Positions 1 through 7,350 of a stretch of 13,747 nucleotides of DNA are shown here, one piece after another. The notes under the pieces were generated by a model. That model was not told the origin of the DNA. It did no database searches and worked only from the letters and a program-made list of their open reading frames with translations. Numbering within the stretch: the first letter of the stretch is position 1; each line of letters begins with the position of its first letter. This stretch comes from Nitrolancea sp040255925 (lineage in GTDB: Bacteria; Chloroflexota; Chloroflexia; Thermomicrobiales; Thermomicrobiaceae): positions 1 through 13,747 of the forward strand of contig JBDZVX010000068.1 in assembly GCA_040255925.1 (NCBI GenBank), given 5' to 3'. Made by a program: the position numbers and the translations under genes.

Positions 1-1611
1 GATGCTCCCCTCCAGAAATTCTCCGCCCCAGATCGTGCCGTCGGTGCCGTAGCCGGTCCCGTCCAGCGCCACCCCGATAACCCGCCGACTGGTCGGCACG
101 TCGTTGTCGGCCAGACAGCTTGCAACGTGGGCGTGATGGTGCTGCACCCCCACCGCCGGGAGTCCCGCCTCCTCAAGCTCCAGGGCGTACTTGGTCGAGA
201 GGTACTCGGGATGGAGATCGTAGGCCACGAGCCCCGGACGCACATCGAACAGCCGTCCGAAGTGCTCGATCCCTTCCCGGAAGGAGCGCAACGTCTCGTA
301 GTTCTCGAGGTCGCCGATATGGTGGCTGAGGAAGGCGTGCTGGTCTTTGGCCAGGCAGAACGTGTTCTTCAATTCAGCCCCGCAGGCCAGCAGATGCCGG
401 TCGAAGCGGTCGTTCAGCCGCAGCGGCATGGGCGCGTAGCCACGGGACCGCCGGATCGGATAGGGCCAGCTGCCAACGACCCGCGAGACGCTGTCGTCAC
501 ACCGCATATGGATGGGCCGGTTGTGCGTCAGGAAGTAGTCGGCGATATCCCCAAGTTGTTCGAATGCCTCATGGTCCTGGTAGGCAATCGGCTCGTCGGA
601 GCGGTTACCGCTGGTCATGACGAGCGGGATGCCCGCGTCGCGCAAGAGAATGTGGTGGAGCGGAGTGTAGGCAAGCATGACACCGAGCGTCTGCTGGCGA
701 GGCGCCACGGCCTCGGCAACCTGAGCATCGGCACGGCGTTCCAGGAGCAGGATCGGCCGCGACTGGGACGTAAGCAATCGCTCTTCTGCCGGGCCTACCC
801 GGCAGAGCATCCGGACCTGCTCCAAATCACGCGCCATGAGCGCGAAGGGCTTGTCCTGGCGCACCTTCCGGCTCCGCAGCGTCGCGACGGCAGAAGCGCC
901 GAACGGGTTACAGGCCAGGTGGTAGCCACCCAGACCCTTGACCGCGACGATCGCGCCGTCGAGCAGCAGCCGCGCCGTCTCCCGGATGGCATCGCCCGGA
1001 TCGGATGGGAGTTCCCTGCCCGTCCGGTCGAGCAGTTGTACTTGCGGGCCGCAGTTGGGGCACGCGTTCGGCTGGGCGTGGAACCGGCGGTTGGTGGGGT
1101 CGTCGTACTCCCCCTGGCAGGCTGCGCACATGGTGAAGCCGGCCATCGTGGTCATGGTCCGATCGTAGGGGACCGAGCGCGTGATGGTGAAGCGCGGACC
1201 GCAGTTGGTACAGTTGATGAATGGGTAGCGGAATCGCCGGTCCGCCGAATCGAAGAGTTCGGCGAAGCAATCGTCGCAGGTGGCGACGTCCGGGGAGACG
1301 AGGGCCCGTCTCCGCGTCCCTTTCCGGCTCTCTTCGATCCGAAACGTGGTCTCACCATGCGTCGCGAGCGGTCGCCAGGAGACGGTCTCGACCACGGCCA
1401 GCGGCGGCGCGTCTTCTTGAATTCCGCGAAGGAAACGTTCAAGCTCCTCCGGTGGCCCCTCTACCTCGATGTGTACGCCTTCGGCATCGTTGCGAACCAG
1501 CCCGGCCAGCCGGTACTGGTGGGCAAGCGCGTAGATGAAGGGGCGGAATCCGACCCCTTGCACGATGCCCCGGACTGCGATCTCGCGACGTTCCAGCGCC
1601 GGGATAGCCAT
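1..1611 (-). CDS. hypF: Carbamoyltransferase HypF, [NiFe]-hydrogenase maturation (C-terminus beyond window)
   Basis: HypF turns carbamoyl phosphate and ATP into a carbamoyl-adenylate and passes the carbamoyl group to HypE, where it becomes the cyanide ligand of the [NiFe] site. Reading the minus strand from ATG 1611 gives 537 residues open to the window edge; full HypF proteins are about 750-800 residues, so roughly the last third is missing. Residues 10-95 form an acylphosphatase domain with the motif VQGVGFRPF (Arg23) and Asn41. Two zinc fingers follow: C112xxC115-x18-C134xxC137 and C162xxC165-x18-C184xxC187. A YrdC-like domain spans about 200-390 (KxxRQDKPFALM, MTSGNRSDEPI). The Kae1-like domain begins afterwards with HHHAHVASCLADN and GTGYGTDGTIWGGEF. 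The ATG is the only plausible start, because the frame runs upstream to a TAA without another initiator; a GGAAGG lies about 12 nt upstream. Other hyp genes would be expected to the left. The family call is very secure. Confidence 0.96.
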   Translation of the reverse strand, partial: MAIPALERREIAVRGIVQGVGFRPFIYALAHQYRLAGLVRNDAEGVHIEVEGPPEELERFLRGIQEDAPPLAVVETVSWRPLATHGETTFRIEESRKGTRRRALVSPDVATCDDCFAELFDSADRRFRYPFINCTNCGPRFTITRSVPYDRTMTTMAGFTMCAACQGEYDDPTNRRFHAQPNACPNCGPQVQLLDRTGRELPSDPGDAIRETARLLLDGAIVAVKGLGGYHLACNPFGASAVATLRSRKVRQDKPFALMARDLEQVRMLCRVGPAEERLLTSQSRPILLLERRADAQVAEAVAPRQQTLGVMLAYTPLHHILLRDAGIPLVMTSGNRSDEPIAYQDHEAFEQLGDIADYFLTHNRPIHMRCDDSVSRVVGSWPYPIRRSRGYAPMPLRLNDRFDRHLLACGAELKNTFCLAKDQHAFLSHHIGDLENYETLRSFREGIEHFGRLFDVRPGLVAYDLHPEYLSTKYALELEEAGLPAVGVQHHHAHVASCLADNDVPTSRRVIGVALDGTGYGTDGTIWGGEFLEGSI

Positions 1612-1758
1612 GGAAGCGATGCGCCTTCCGCTATCGCTGCGAATGAGCTTCCGCGTTCCACCGAGTTGATCTCTACAGGAAAGTTAAGCGTGGGCGAGGT
1701 TCAGCAGAATGGATGCCACCGATGGCGGCCCCGCTGGCTCTGCTCGGGTGCCCTTCCG

Positions 1759-2628
1759 CTAGAAATCCGCCACCGCCGGGATCACCTCCCGCCCGATCAC
1801 TTCGAGCGGCGTGATCCAGTCCAGGTGCGGGACCACCCCGATCACGGTCTGAATCCCCAGCCCGGCTAGGCGGCGTAGTCCCTCGATGAGCTCGCCTGTA
1901 TTTGAGCCATCCTCGCCGGGATCGAACGCGAACATGCACGTCTTCTCGATCGCGTCGTAGTCCCGCCCCTCGGCTTCGCAGTACCGGCGCAGGCTGTCCA
2001 GCTTCCATGGGATCTCCGGGCCTGGACGCAGGTTACAGGCATCGGCGTAGCGGGCGACGAGGCGCAATGTTTTCTCTCCACTCCCACCGATAAGAATCGG
2101 CGGATGCGGCTGGGTAAGGCTTTGGGGGCGGTTGATCGGCCGTTCGAGCTGGTAGTGCCGGCCGTGATATGGCTGTTCGTCGCCCCGCCACATTTGTAGA
2201 CAGATCTGGAGTGTCTCTTCCAGCATTTCGAAGCGCTCGCGGAGCGGGGGATACGGAAAGCCCATCCCTCGCGCCTCTTCCTCGTAGTCCCCGGCGCCGA
2301 CTCCGAGCCAGGCCCGTCCACCGGAGAGCACGTCGAGCGTCGTCACGATCTTGACCAGGACGGATGGATACCGGAAGATCGGCGGCGAGACCAGGGCGTG
2401 GAGCTTGGCCCGGCTGGTATGCGCGGCCAGGAATCCGAGCGTTGTGTAGCACTCCAGTTCCGGGAACTCGGGTCCGCCGAGATAGGGGTGCTGCCAGAGA
2501 TGGTCTGCCACGCCGATGCGATCGAATCCGAGGCCGTCGGCGGTCCGAACGATCTCGGCCAGCGTGGGACCGAGACTGGCTGGCTCTCCTTCCCAGCTAT
2601 AGTCATTGATCTGAAGTCCGAGTTTCAC
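1759..2628 (-). CDS. Luciferase-like monooxygenase (LLM class, probably F420- or FMN-dependent oxidoreductase)
   Basis: A 289-residue protein with a complete luciferase-like TIM-barrel fold. It begins MKLGLQINDYSW, typical of strand 1, then carries GFDRIGVADHLWQHPY, VTTLDVLSGGRAWLGVGAG, LRERFEMLEETLQI and the phosphate-binding segment HPPILIGGSGEKTLRLVARYADACN. The last two are hallmarks of the F420-dependent branch, but FMN cannot be excluded from sequence alone. The start is GTG 2628 with a perfect AGGAGG at 2635-2640, 6 nt upstream. Members oxidise or reduce small organic substrates; the substrate here cannot be read from the sequence. The gene lies 147 nt upstream of hypF on the same strand, so co-transcription is possible, but the spacing does not demand it. 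Length is normal for the family. Confidence 0.9.
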   Translation of the reverse strand: MKLGLQINDYSWEGEPASLGPTLAEIVRTADGLGFDRIGVADHLWQHPYLGGPEFPELECYTTLGFLAAHTSRAKLHALVSPPIFRYPSVLVKIVTTLDVLSGGRAWLGVGAGDYEEEARGMGFPYPPLRERFEMLEETLQICLQMWRGDEQPYHGRHYQLERPINRPQSLTQPHPPILIGGSGEKTLRLVARYADACNLRPGPEIPWKLDSLRRYCEAEGRDYDAIEKTCMFAFDPGEDGSNTGELIEGLRRLAGLGIQTVIGVVPHLDWITPLEVIGREVIPAVADF

Positions 2629-2989
2629 GGGTGGCCTCCTACTCGCTTTTTCTCCAGTAGTACCGGCTCCGGGCCGGCCGCCTCTGCCCGGACGATTTGC
2701 ACATTGGATTCCCCGGTCATTCGAATCCAGTGGCCGACCAGGCTCGTGGTGGCTGGCCTACGGCCCCGACGTGAACACTGGGTGTGACGGCTGATTCGAG
2801 ACAATTCCCGTCGAAGACCATCCCGAAATCATCGGTGCCGACGACCCGGCCTGGTGGAGTGGCTCTCGCCTGATCCTTCCCCGGCTTTACTGGGCACGGC
2901 AGATGCGTGGTATCAGCATGCGACCATCAGGTGATTGGTCGCCAGGCGGCGTACCGCCCCTGTAGTCAAGGCACGGAAGGAGCCTCAAA
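2629..2989. other. 361-nt intergenic region between divergent LLM and PRC-barrel genes
   Basis: No convincing gene was found on either strand. The region must hold the promoters of the leftward luciferase-like gene and the rightward PRC-barrel gene, but I see no sigma-70-like pair good enough to name. The one clear structure is the inverted repeat at 2702-2732. The right edge holds the AAGGAG ribosome binding site of the PRC-barrel gene. A tRNA was considered because of a GAATCC-like string, but no cloverleaf can be built. Confidence 0.6.
2702..2732. repeat. Inverted repeat, 10-bp arms with an 11-nt loop
   Basis: The arms CATTGGATTC (2702-2711) and GAATCCAGTG (2723-2732) pair with one mismatch, which is a wobble in plus-strand RNA. 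No T-tract follows in either direction, so it is not an evident intrinsic terminator. It lies upstream of both divergent genes and could be a protein-binding site. Its function is unknown. Confidence 0.5.
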
Positions 2990-3313
2990 ATGGGTATTCC
3001 TCCATATCCCGAGGAAGTTCCGCAAGAGATCAGGGAATACAATCGCCACTACGGGGAAGACGTTTACACGGCCGATGGCGTAAAGATTGGGACCTTCGAT
3101 CAGGTGATCTATGGTGGTGATCCGGGTGAAAGGATGACGTACTTTCTCGTGCGGACCGGGCCTCTCGCTAGCCGCTTCGACGCGGATGCGCTGTATGTCC
3201 CGGCATCTGCCGTGGAGAATCTGGGAGAGGACCGAATATCCCTCAAGATGACAGTGCATGCTCTCGATGAGCAGGGCTGGGATAGAGCCCCGCTCGGCGC
3301 CAATCTCTGGTAA
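2990..3313 (+). CDS. Small PRC-barrel domain protein
   Basis: A 107-residue soluble protein. From about residue 22 to 85 it reads as a PRC-barrel: YGEDVYTADGVKIGTFDQVI, an acidic turn (GGDPGERM), TYFLVRTG, then a DADALYVPASAVENL segment and a closing strand DRISLKMTV. PRC-barrels are small beta-barrels found in RimM and in photosynthetic reaction-centre H subunits; free-standing versions are common in stress-related and membrane-associated bacterial proteins. No signal peptide or transmembrane segment is visible. The start is ATG 2990 with GGAAGGAG about 8 nt upstream. The gene precedes the BON-domain gene by 155 nt on the same strand, and both encode small non-enzymatic domains, so a shared role is plausible but unproven. 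Its precise function is unknown. Confidence 0.8.
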   Translation: MGIPPYPEEVPQEIREYNRHYGEDVYTADGVKIGTFDQVIYGGDPGERMTYFLVRTGPLASRFDADALYVPASAVENLGEDRISLKMTVHALDEQGWDRAPLGANLW

Positions 3314-3409
3314 CGCTTTGATTGGCTGATGGCGATCGTTGCCGGAGACTAGGCGTCCCGCTCCTTGATCCGGGGTCGGCATAGGTCTTGCTGGGATCGG
3401 CAGCTTGAC

Positions 3410-3433
3410 GGGCGAGACCGCGAGGACTCGCCC
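3410..3433 (+). other. GC-rich hairpin between the PRC-barrel and BON genes
   Basis: GGGCGAG (3410-3416) and CTCGCCC (3427-3433) form a perfect 7-bp stem with a 10-nt loop. It lies about 97 nt after the PRC-barrel stop and 35 nt before the BON start. No U-tract follows, so it may be a weak terminator, a processing site or a leader structure. Confidence 0.4.
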
Positions 3434-3468
3434 AAATCGTTCTTGCCGACAGCGATCGAGGAGGTGGC

Positions 3469-4047
3469 ATGACCGGTTTTGCCAATCCAAGCTATTCTGG
3501 CGGTCCCGCGTACTACGGTTATCCCATCTACTATCCCGCCTATCACGTTGGGAATCCTGCTTACTACGGCGCGTTCGGAAATCCAGCGGCGTGCTACGCT
3601 CCCTATTCCTTCGGATACCCCGCCTTTCCGAGCTTTGGCTATAACTACTGGAATCCCGCCTTCCATTCCGGCTACCCTGCCATGTACCCCTACGGCTACC
3701 AGGGGTTCTATCGAGGATATGGATATCCCCATGGGTACTCCTCGGGCGTCCAGCCCGTCGCGTTATCTGATCAAGAGATCAAGGATGAGGTCACCAACAG
3801 GCTGAACCAGAATGACCAGCTTAAGGCGGCGAACATTGCCGTCAATGTCGATGCCGGGATCGTGACACTCGACGGCGAGGTGAAAACGGAGCAGGAGAAG
3901 GACCTGGCGGAGTCGCTTGCGTTCTCCGTTGTGGCGGTTCGGGGTGTCCATGACCAGCTTCAGGTCGAACAAGAGCCTGCCGAAGAGAAGCCAAAGCGAC
4001 GCGCGAGTACCACCCGGCGGCGAACCAAGACCCCAAAGAAAGAATAA
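3469..4047 (+). CDS. BON-domain protein with aromatic (Tyr/Phe/Gly/Pro) low-complexity N-terminus and basic tail
   Basis: A 192-residue protein in three parts. Residues 1-96 are low complexity: by hand count, residues 1-92 hold 22 Tyr, 7 Phe and 1 Trp, with many Gly, Pro and Ala, and only one charged side chain (Arg82). Loose repeats include NPA (29, 38, 62), GYPA (49, 68) and YPAY. Residues 99-166 form a BON domain, with LSDQEIKDEVTNRL, the hydrophobic strands IAVNVDAGIVTLDGEV, and a helix leading to VRGVHDQLQVE. BON domains usually bind membranes or occur in osmotic-stress and secretin proteins. Residues 173-192 are a Lys/Arg/Thr tail that could bind nucleic acid or acidic lipids. There is no signal peptide or transmembrane segment. 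The start is ATG 3469 with GAGGAGG just upstream. The role is unknown; the N-terminus suggests self-association. Confidence 0.85.
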   Translation: MTGFANPSYSGGPAYYGYPIYYPAYHVGNPAYYGAFGNPAACYAPYSFGYPAFPSFGYNYWNPAFHSGYPAMYPYGYQGFYRGYGYPHGYSSGVQPVALSDQEIKDEVTNRLNQNDQLKAANIAVNVDAGIVTLDGEVKTEQEKDLAESLAFSVVAVRGVHDQLQVEQEPAEEKPKRRASTTRRRTKTPKKE

Positions 4048-4103
4048 GGCCGTGTCGCGAGGATGGTGACCGGACATATTGGCTCCTGCTCTGGAGGATT
4101 GCA

Positions 4104-5066
4104 GTGACCGGGATGAAGATCTTCGGAACGCTGGGCATGCGGGCGCTTGGCCATATCGTTCCTGCCGGCGACGTTATTGTGCGTGCCTACCGCGCTGCCG
4201 TGCCCCGGTTCGGCGTGGTCCCGAGGAACACCATCGTCACGCTCGGTGATCGGCGGACGTTCCGGGTCTTCCGGACTCCCGCCGAGTGTCATGTCCGGAG
4301 CACGGACTTTCTCATCTACTATTTCGGCATGGTCGATGGTCGTGAGACTCGTGCGTTTTCTCGCCTGGTCGAGCCACGCGATATTTGCGTTGATGCCGGC
4401 GCGAACTCCGGCTGGTACACTCTGCTCTTCAGTGAACTGACCGGGCNNNNNNNNNNNNNNNNNNNNNNNNNNNNNNNNNNNNNNNNNNNNNNNNNNNNNN
4501 NNNNNNNNNNNNNNNNNNNNNNNNNNNNNNNNNNNNNNNNNNNNNNGCTCTACACTGCCTACAACACCCAGCTCAGCTCCCTGCACCCGATCTCGCCGGA
4601 TCTTCTTCCCCACCAGGCCGAAACATCCGCGCCCGGTGGACGGTGTCGGGTGCCGGTCACGACGCTCGATGCTTATGCTGGCATGGCGGGGTTGGAGCGC
4701 ATCGACGTCATCAAGCTGGATGTGGAGGGCAGTGAGTTCGACGTGCTTCGCGGTGGAGAACGGGTCATCAGGATGGGGATGGTCCCGCCGGTGCTGTTCC
4801 TGGAGCTGAATCCCGGAGCGGGTCGCCAGGCGGGCGTTTCGGTACACGAAATGGTCGCCTGGCTCGATGCCAAGGTTGGCTACCACTTCTACCGGGCCAC
4901 GGCGCTGGGCCGGCTCGTCGAGTTCCGGTCGGCTCGCGATCTGCTGGCGGAAGTGGACGGGCTCCCGCCGGGCCGGGTCCTCAATGTCTTCTGCCTGGTG
5001 CCGTCGTGTCACGCCCGGCGTCTCGCCCGCGCGAGTCTCCTACAGCGCCGTTGGAGCCGGAGCTAG
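4104..5066 (+). CDS. FkbM-family SAM-dependent methyltransferase (interrupted by a 100-N gap)
   Basis: The reading frame is open on both sides of an N run. Before it, VDAGANSGWYTLLFSELTG is the SAM-binding motif I of the Rossmann fold. After it come VTTLDAY, then IDVIKLDVEGSEFDVLRGG, which is the diagnostic FkbM signature, and VLFLELNPG. FkbM enzymes are mostly O-methyltransferases acting on sugars or polyketides. The neighbouring glycosyltransferases favour a sugar or glycan substrate, which is inference. The start is GTG 4104 with GGAGG 6 nt upstream (4093-4097); ATG 4113 is a weaker alternative. The true length is uncertain: the placeholder leaves only about 34 residues between motif I and the following strand, where FkbM proteins usually have nearer 45-50. 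The stop TAG (5064-5066) overlaps the stop of the convergent gene. Confidence 0.9.
   Translation: MTGMKIFGTLGMRALGHIVPAGDVIVRAYRAAVPRFGVVPRNTIVTLGDRRTFRVFRTPAECHVRSTDFLIYYFGMVDGRETRAFSRLVEPRDICVDAGANSGWYTLLFSELTGXXXXXXXXXXXXXXXXXXXXXXXXXXXXXXXXXXLYTAYNTQLSSLHPISPDLLPHQAETSAPGGRCRVPVTTLDAYAGMAGLERIDVIKLDVEGSEFDVLRGGERVIRMGMVPPVLFLELNPGAGRQAGVSVHEMVAWLDAKVGYHFYRATALGRLVEFRSARDLLAEVDGLPPGRVLNVFCLVPSCHARRLARASLLQRRWSRS
4447..4546. other. Assembly gap (100 N)
   Basis: Exactly 100 undetermined bases, the usual placeholder for a scaffold gap of unknown size. It falls within the SAM-binding half of the FkbM gene. The frame is preserved across it, but that may be chance. Confidence 0.99.
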
Positions 5067-6139
5067 CACTCTTCCACGACATCGCGAACGGCCTGGAAAA
5101 AGAGGGCGGCCGTCTCCTCCCAGGTCGGCCGGGTGAGCGCTCTAGCGCGTCCGGCCTCGCCGAGCCTGCGGCGTAGCGCTTCATCGTAAGCCAGCCGTTC
5201 GAGCGCGCCGGCCAGACCCTCGATATCGCCCGGCGGCACCAGCAGCCCTTCACGCTCATGCTCTGCCAGGTACGGGAGGTTCCCGGCCCGCCAGCCGACG
5301 ACCGGGAGCCCGAACGTCATCGCCTCGCCGTAGACCGTGCCATATGGCTCTTTGATGCTCGGCAGGACGAAGGCATCGGCCGCTTGATAGAGCGCGGCTA
5401 CCTCCGAAACCGGGAGCCGGCCATGCATCACTACGCGGCCGGCGAGGTCTGGATCGGCGAGCCGGGATCGCACTCGCGCGGCATAGCCGGGTTCGACCCG
5501 GTCATCGCCGGCGAGATGCAGGATGGCTGCCACAGCAGGCAGCCGGGCGAACGCATCGAGCAAGTGGTGAATGCCCTTTCGCTCAACCCAATTCCCGACA
5601 CAGAGGAATGCTGCGCGCCGTCCCTGGCGGAGATCCCCCGGCGGTACGGCAGCCGCGAGGGCGACATCGCGTCCGGGCGGAACCACCAGGAGTTGACCGC
5701 GCGGTATCCCGTCTGCGATGAGTTCCTCGGCCAGCGACTCGCTGGCGACCAGCAGACGCCGCACCCGGCGGTAGGCCAGCCGGTCTAAATGAGCTTGCAG
5801 CGCGGTCCGGTATGGACCGTGGTCGATCCCCCCAGGCGGCTGGTGCAGCATACCGATCAGCGGTAGCTTGGGTCGCCTGAGGCTGAGCCAGGGTCCGAAG
5901 AACGCGGCGGCGATACTATCGAGCACGATAGCGTCCGCCCCTAGCCGGTAGACCCGTTCGAGCGTCGCTCGCGTCTGGAGCAACGGCAAGGGGAAGGGGC
6001 GATCCGGTATCGACCGGAAGACGATCCGCGCGCCGGAACGCGGTGCCAAGTCCGCGATCCGGCGGTGGTAGAGGTAGCCTCCGGTGAGCCGGTTAGGATC
6101 GCCGAGGGTAAGTAAGGCAACGACTAGCGTGCGCGTCAT
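5063..6139 (-). CDS. GT4-family glycosyltransferase
   Basis: A 358-residue GT-B glycosyltransferase. The N-terminal Rossmann half opens with LVVALLTLGDPNRLTGGYLYHRR, which supplies the Gly-rich acceptor loop. The C-terminal nucleotide-sugar half has FLCVGNWVERKGIHHLLDAF, a VVMHGRLPVSEVAALYQAAD segment, and the EX7E motif in EPYGTVYGE followed by AMTFGLPVVGWRAGNLPYL. It transfers a sugar from an activated donor to an unknown acceptor, most likely in cell-surface glycan synthesis given its neighbours. The start is ATG 6139 with GGAG about 9 nt upstream, and no later in-frame start would keep strand 1. The 5' end overlaps the divergent glycosyltransferase gene by 11 nt, and the stop overlaps the FkbM stop within a shared CTAG. 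Length is normal. Confidence 0.93.
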   Translation of the reverse strand: MTRTLVVALLTLGDPNRLTGGYLYHRRIADLAPRSGARIVFRSIPDRPFPLPLLQTRATLERVYRLGADAIVLDSIAAAFFGPWLSLRRPKLPLIGMLHQPPGGIDHGPYRTALQAHLDRLAYRRVRRLLVASESLAEELIADGIPRGQLLVVPPGRDVALAAAVPPGDLRQGRRAAFLCVGNWVERKGIHHLLDAFARLPAVAAILHLAGDDRVEPGYAARVRSRLADPDLAGRVVMHGRLPVSEVAALYQAADAFVLPSIKEPYGTVYGEAMTFGLPVVGWRAGNLPYLAEHEREGLLVPPGDIEGLAGALERLAYDEALRRRLGEAGRARALTRPTWEETAALFFQAVRDVVEEC

Positions 6140-7229
6140 ACACGTCGCTCCGACGGTCTTTGGGCCGGCTGGCCTCTTCGGTGGTGGTGAACGCTACCCA
6201 CTCGAACTGGCCCGTGCGCTTTCCTCGGACGTTGAATGCGAACTCGTCTCATTTGCTCCCTTCCGGAACCGGTATACCGAGCCGGGTGGCCTACGATGCC
6301 GGACACTCCGGGCCGTCACCTTCCTCCACGGTCATCCGGCCCATCCGGTCGCGTTCGCGCTTCCAGCCGCGCTTGCGGGTGCCGACATCATTCATACCCA
6401 TCACCTGCGGAGTGCGTCCAGCCGGGTCGCGGCGGTAACCGCGCGATTTCGCGGTCAGCGCGTCGTCGTCACCGATCATGGTCTCCAGGGTAGCACCTGG
6501 GCCGGCCTGCTCCCAAAGCTGTTCGATCGCTTCCTGGCGGTGTCGGCCTATTCCACGCGTGAATTCGGCCTTCCTCCCAACCGTACACGAGTGATCTACG
6601 GTGGCGCCGATCCGTTCCGGTTTTCGCCCGATCCAGCCGAGCGCCGGCAGGGCGTGCTCTTCGTCGGCCGGCTTACGCCATCTAAAGGGATCGACCGCCT
6701 GATCGAAGCCCTTCCTCCAGGGGCGACCCTGCGGATCGCCGGATCAGCCGGGCACGATCCGGACCCACCCGAACGTGATTATCCGGCGCTGCTCCATCGC
6801 CTTGCCGACGGCCGCGATGTTGACTTTCTGGGTCCAGTGCCAGATTCTGACCTCCCAGCGCTCTATCGCCAGGCAGCCGTCCTGACGCTTCCATCCGTCG
6901 ACCGGACCTGTTATGGGCGGTACCTACCGGTTACCGAGCTCTTGGGGCTAGTGCTGCTGGAGGCGATGGCGAGTGGCACGCCGGTAGTCGGCAGCCGGCT
7001 GGGCGCTTTCCCCGAGGTGATTCAGCATGGTATCACCGGCTTCCTGGTTGAGCCGGGCAACGTTGCGGAACTGCGGGAACGGCTCGCTGAATTGTTGCAC
7101 GACCCGGAGCGTGCTCGCTGGATGGGCCGCAACGCGCGGGACCTGGTTCTGGAGCGGTTCACCTGGCGAGCCTGCGCCGATCGTTGCCTGGCGGTGTACT
7201 CAGAGCTTCTCGCGCCCACAGAATCCTAA
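6129..7229 (+). CDS. GT4-family glycosyltransferase
   Basis: A 366-residue GT-B glycosyltransferase if started at GTG 6129 (VRVIHVAPTVFG). This start places strand 1 and the acceptor loop GPAGLFGGGERYPLELARAL at the usual distance from the N-terminus. Further signatures are IIHTHHLRS, VVVTDHGLQG, the hinge segment GVLFVGRLTPSKGIDRLIEAL, and the EX7E motif in ELLGLVLLE followed by AMASGTPVVGSRLGAFPEVI. An alternative in-frame GTG at 6084, preceded by GAGGT, would add 15 residues and lengthen the overlap with the divergent gene to 56 nt. It is likely a partner of the minus-strand glycosyltransferase and the FkbM enzyme in building one glycan. Donor and acceptor are unknown. Confidence 0.93.
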   Translation: MRVIHVAPTVFGPAGLFGGGERYPLELARALSSDVECELVSFAPFRNRYTEPGGLRCRTLRAVTFLHGHPAHPVAFALPAALAGADIIHTHHLRSASSRVAAVTARFRGQRVVVTDHGLQGSTWAGLLPKLFDRFLAVSAYSTREFGLPPNRTRVIYGGADPFRFSPDPAERRQGVLFVGRLTPSKGIDRLIEALPPGATLRIAGSAGHDPDPPERDYPALLHRLADGRDVDFLGPVPDSDLPALYRQAAVLTLPSVDRTCYGRYLPVTELLGLVLLEAMASGTPVVGSRLGAFPEVIQHGITGFLVEPGNVAELRERLAELLHDPERARWMGRNARDLVLERFTWRACADRCLAVYSELLAPTES

Positions 7230-7260
7230 CGTCCCGGCGCCCATCCATCCCGTGACGGCG

Positions 7261-7296
7261 TATACTCCCGTGCTGATGAGTACTCGTTTCTCATCA
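7261..7296 (+). promoter_or_regulatory. Possible -10 element (TATACT) followed by a 7-bp hairpin
   Basis: TATACT at 7261-7266 matches the sigma-70 -10 consensus at five of six bases, but no good -35 lies 16-18 nt upstream. Just downstream, TGATGAG (7274-7280) and CTCATCA (7290-7296) form a perfect 7-bp stem. If the promoter is real, this hairpin would sit at the 5' end of the mRNA of the SurA-like gene that starts at 7351. It is weakly supported. Confidence 0.3.
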
Positions 7297-7350
7297 ACAT
7301 CCGGATCGCTTGCCGGTCTCTGGTCGTCAATGGCTTTGGGGGAGTCACGA

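Noticed and set aside
127..1869. Long open plus-strand frame of 580 codons
   Set aside because: It is the antisense of hypF and part of the luciferase-like gene. The minus strand gives unmistakable HypF motifs; the plus frame shows no domain and is an effect of high GC.
2700..2735. tRNA remnant suggested by a GAATCC string
   Set aside because: No acceptor stem, anticodon arm or proper T-arm can be drawn; it is a simple inverted repeat.
2398..2787. Plus-strand frame of 129 codons over the start of the luciferase-like gene
   Set aside because: It is antisense to a well-supported gene with a perfect AGGAGG, and has no domain or ribosome binding site.
3960..5012. Long minus-strand frame over the FkbM gene
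   Set aside because: It crosses the N gap and is antisense to the clear FkbM motifs; no recognisable protein family.
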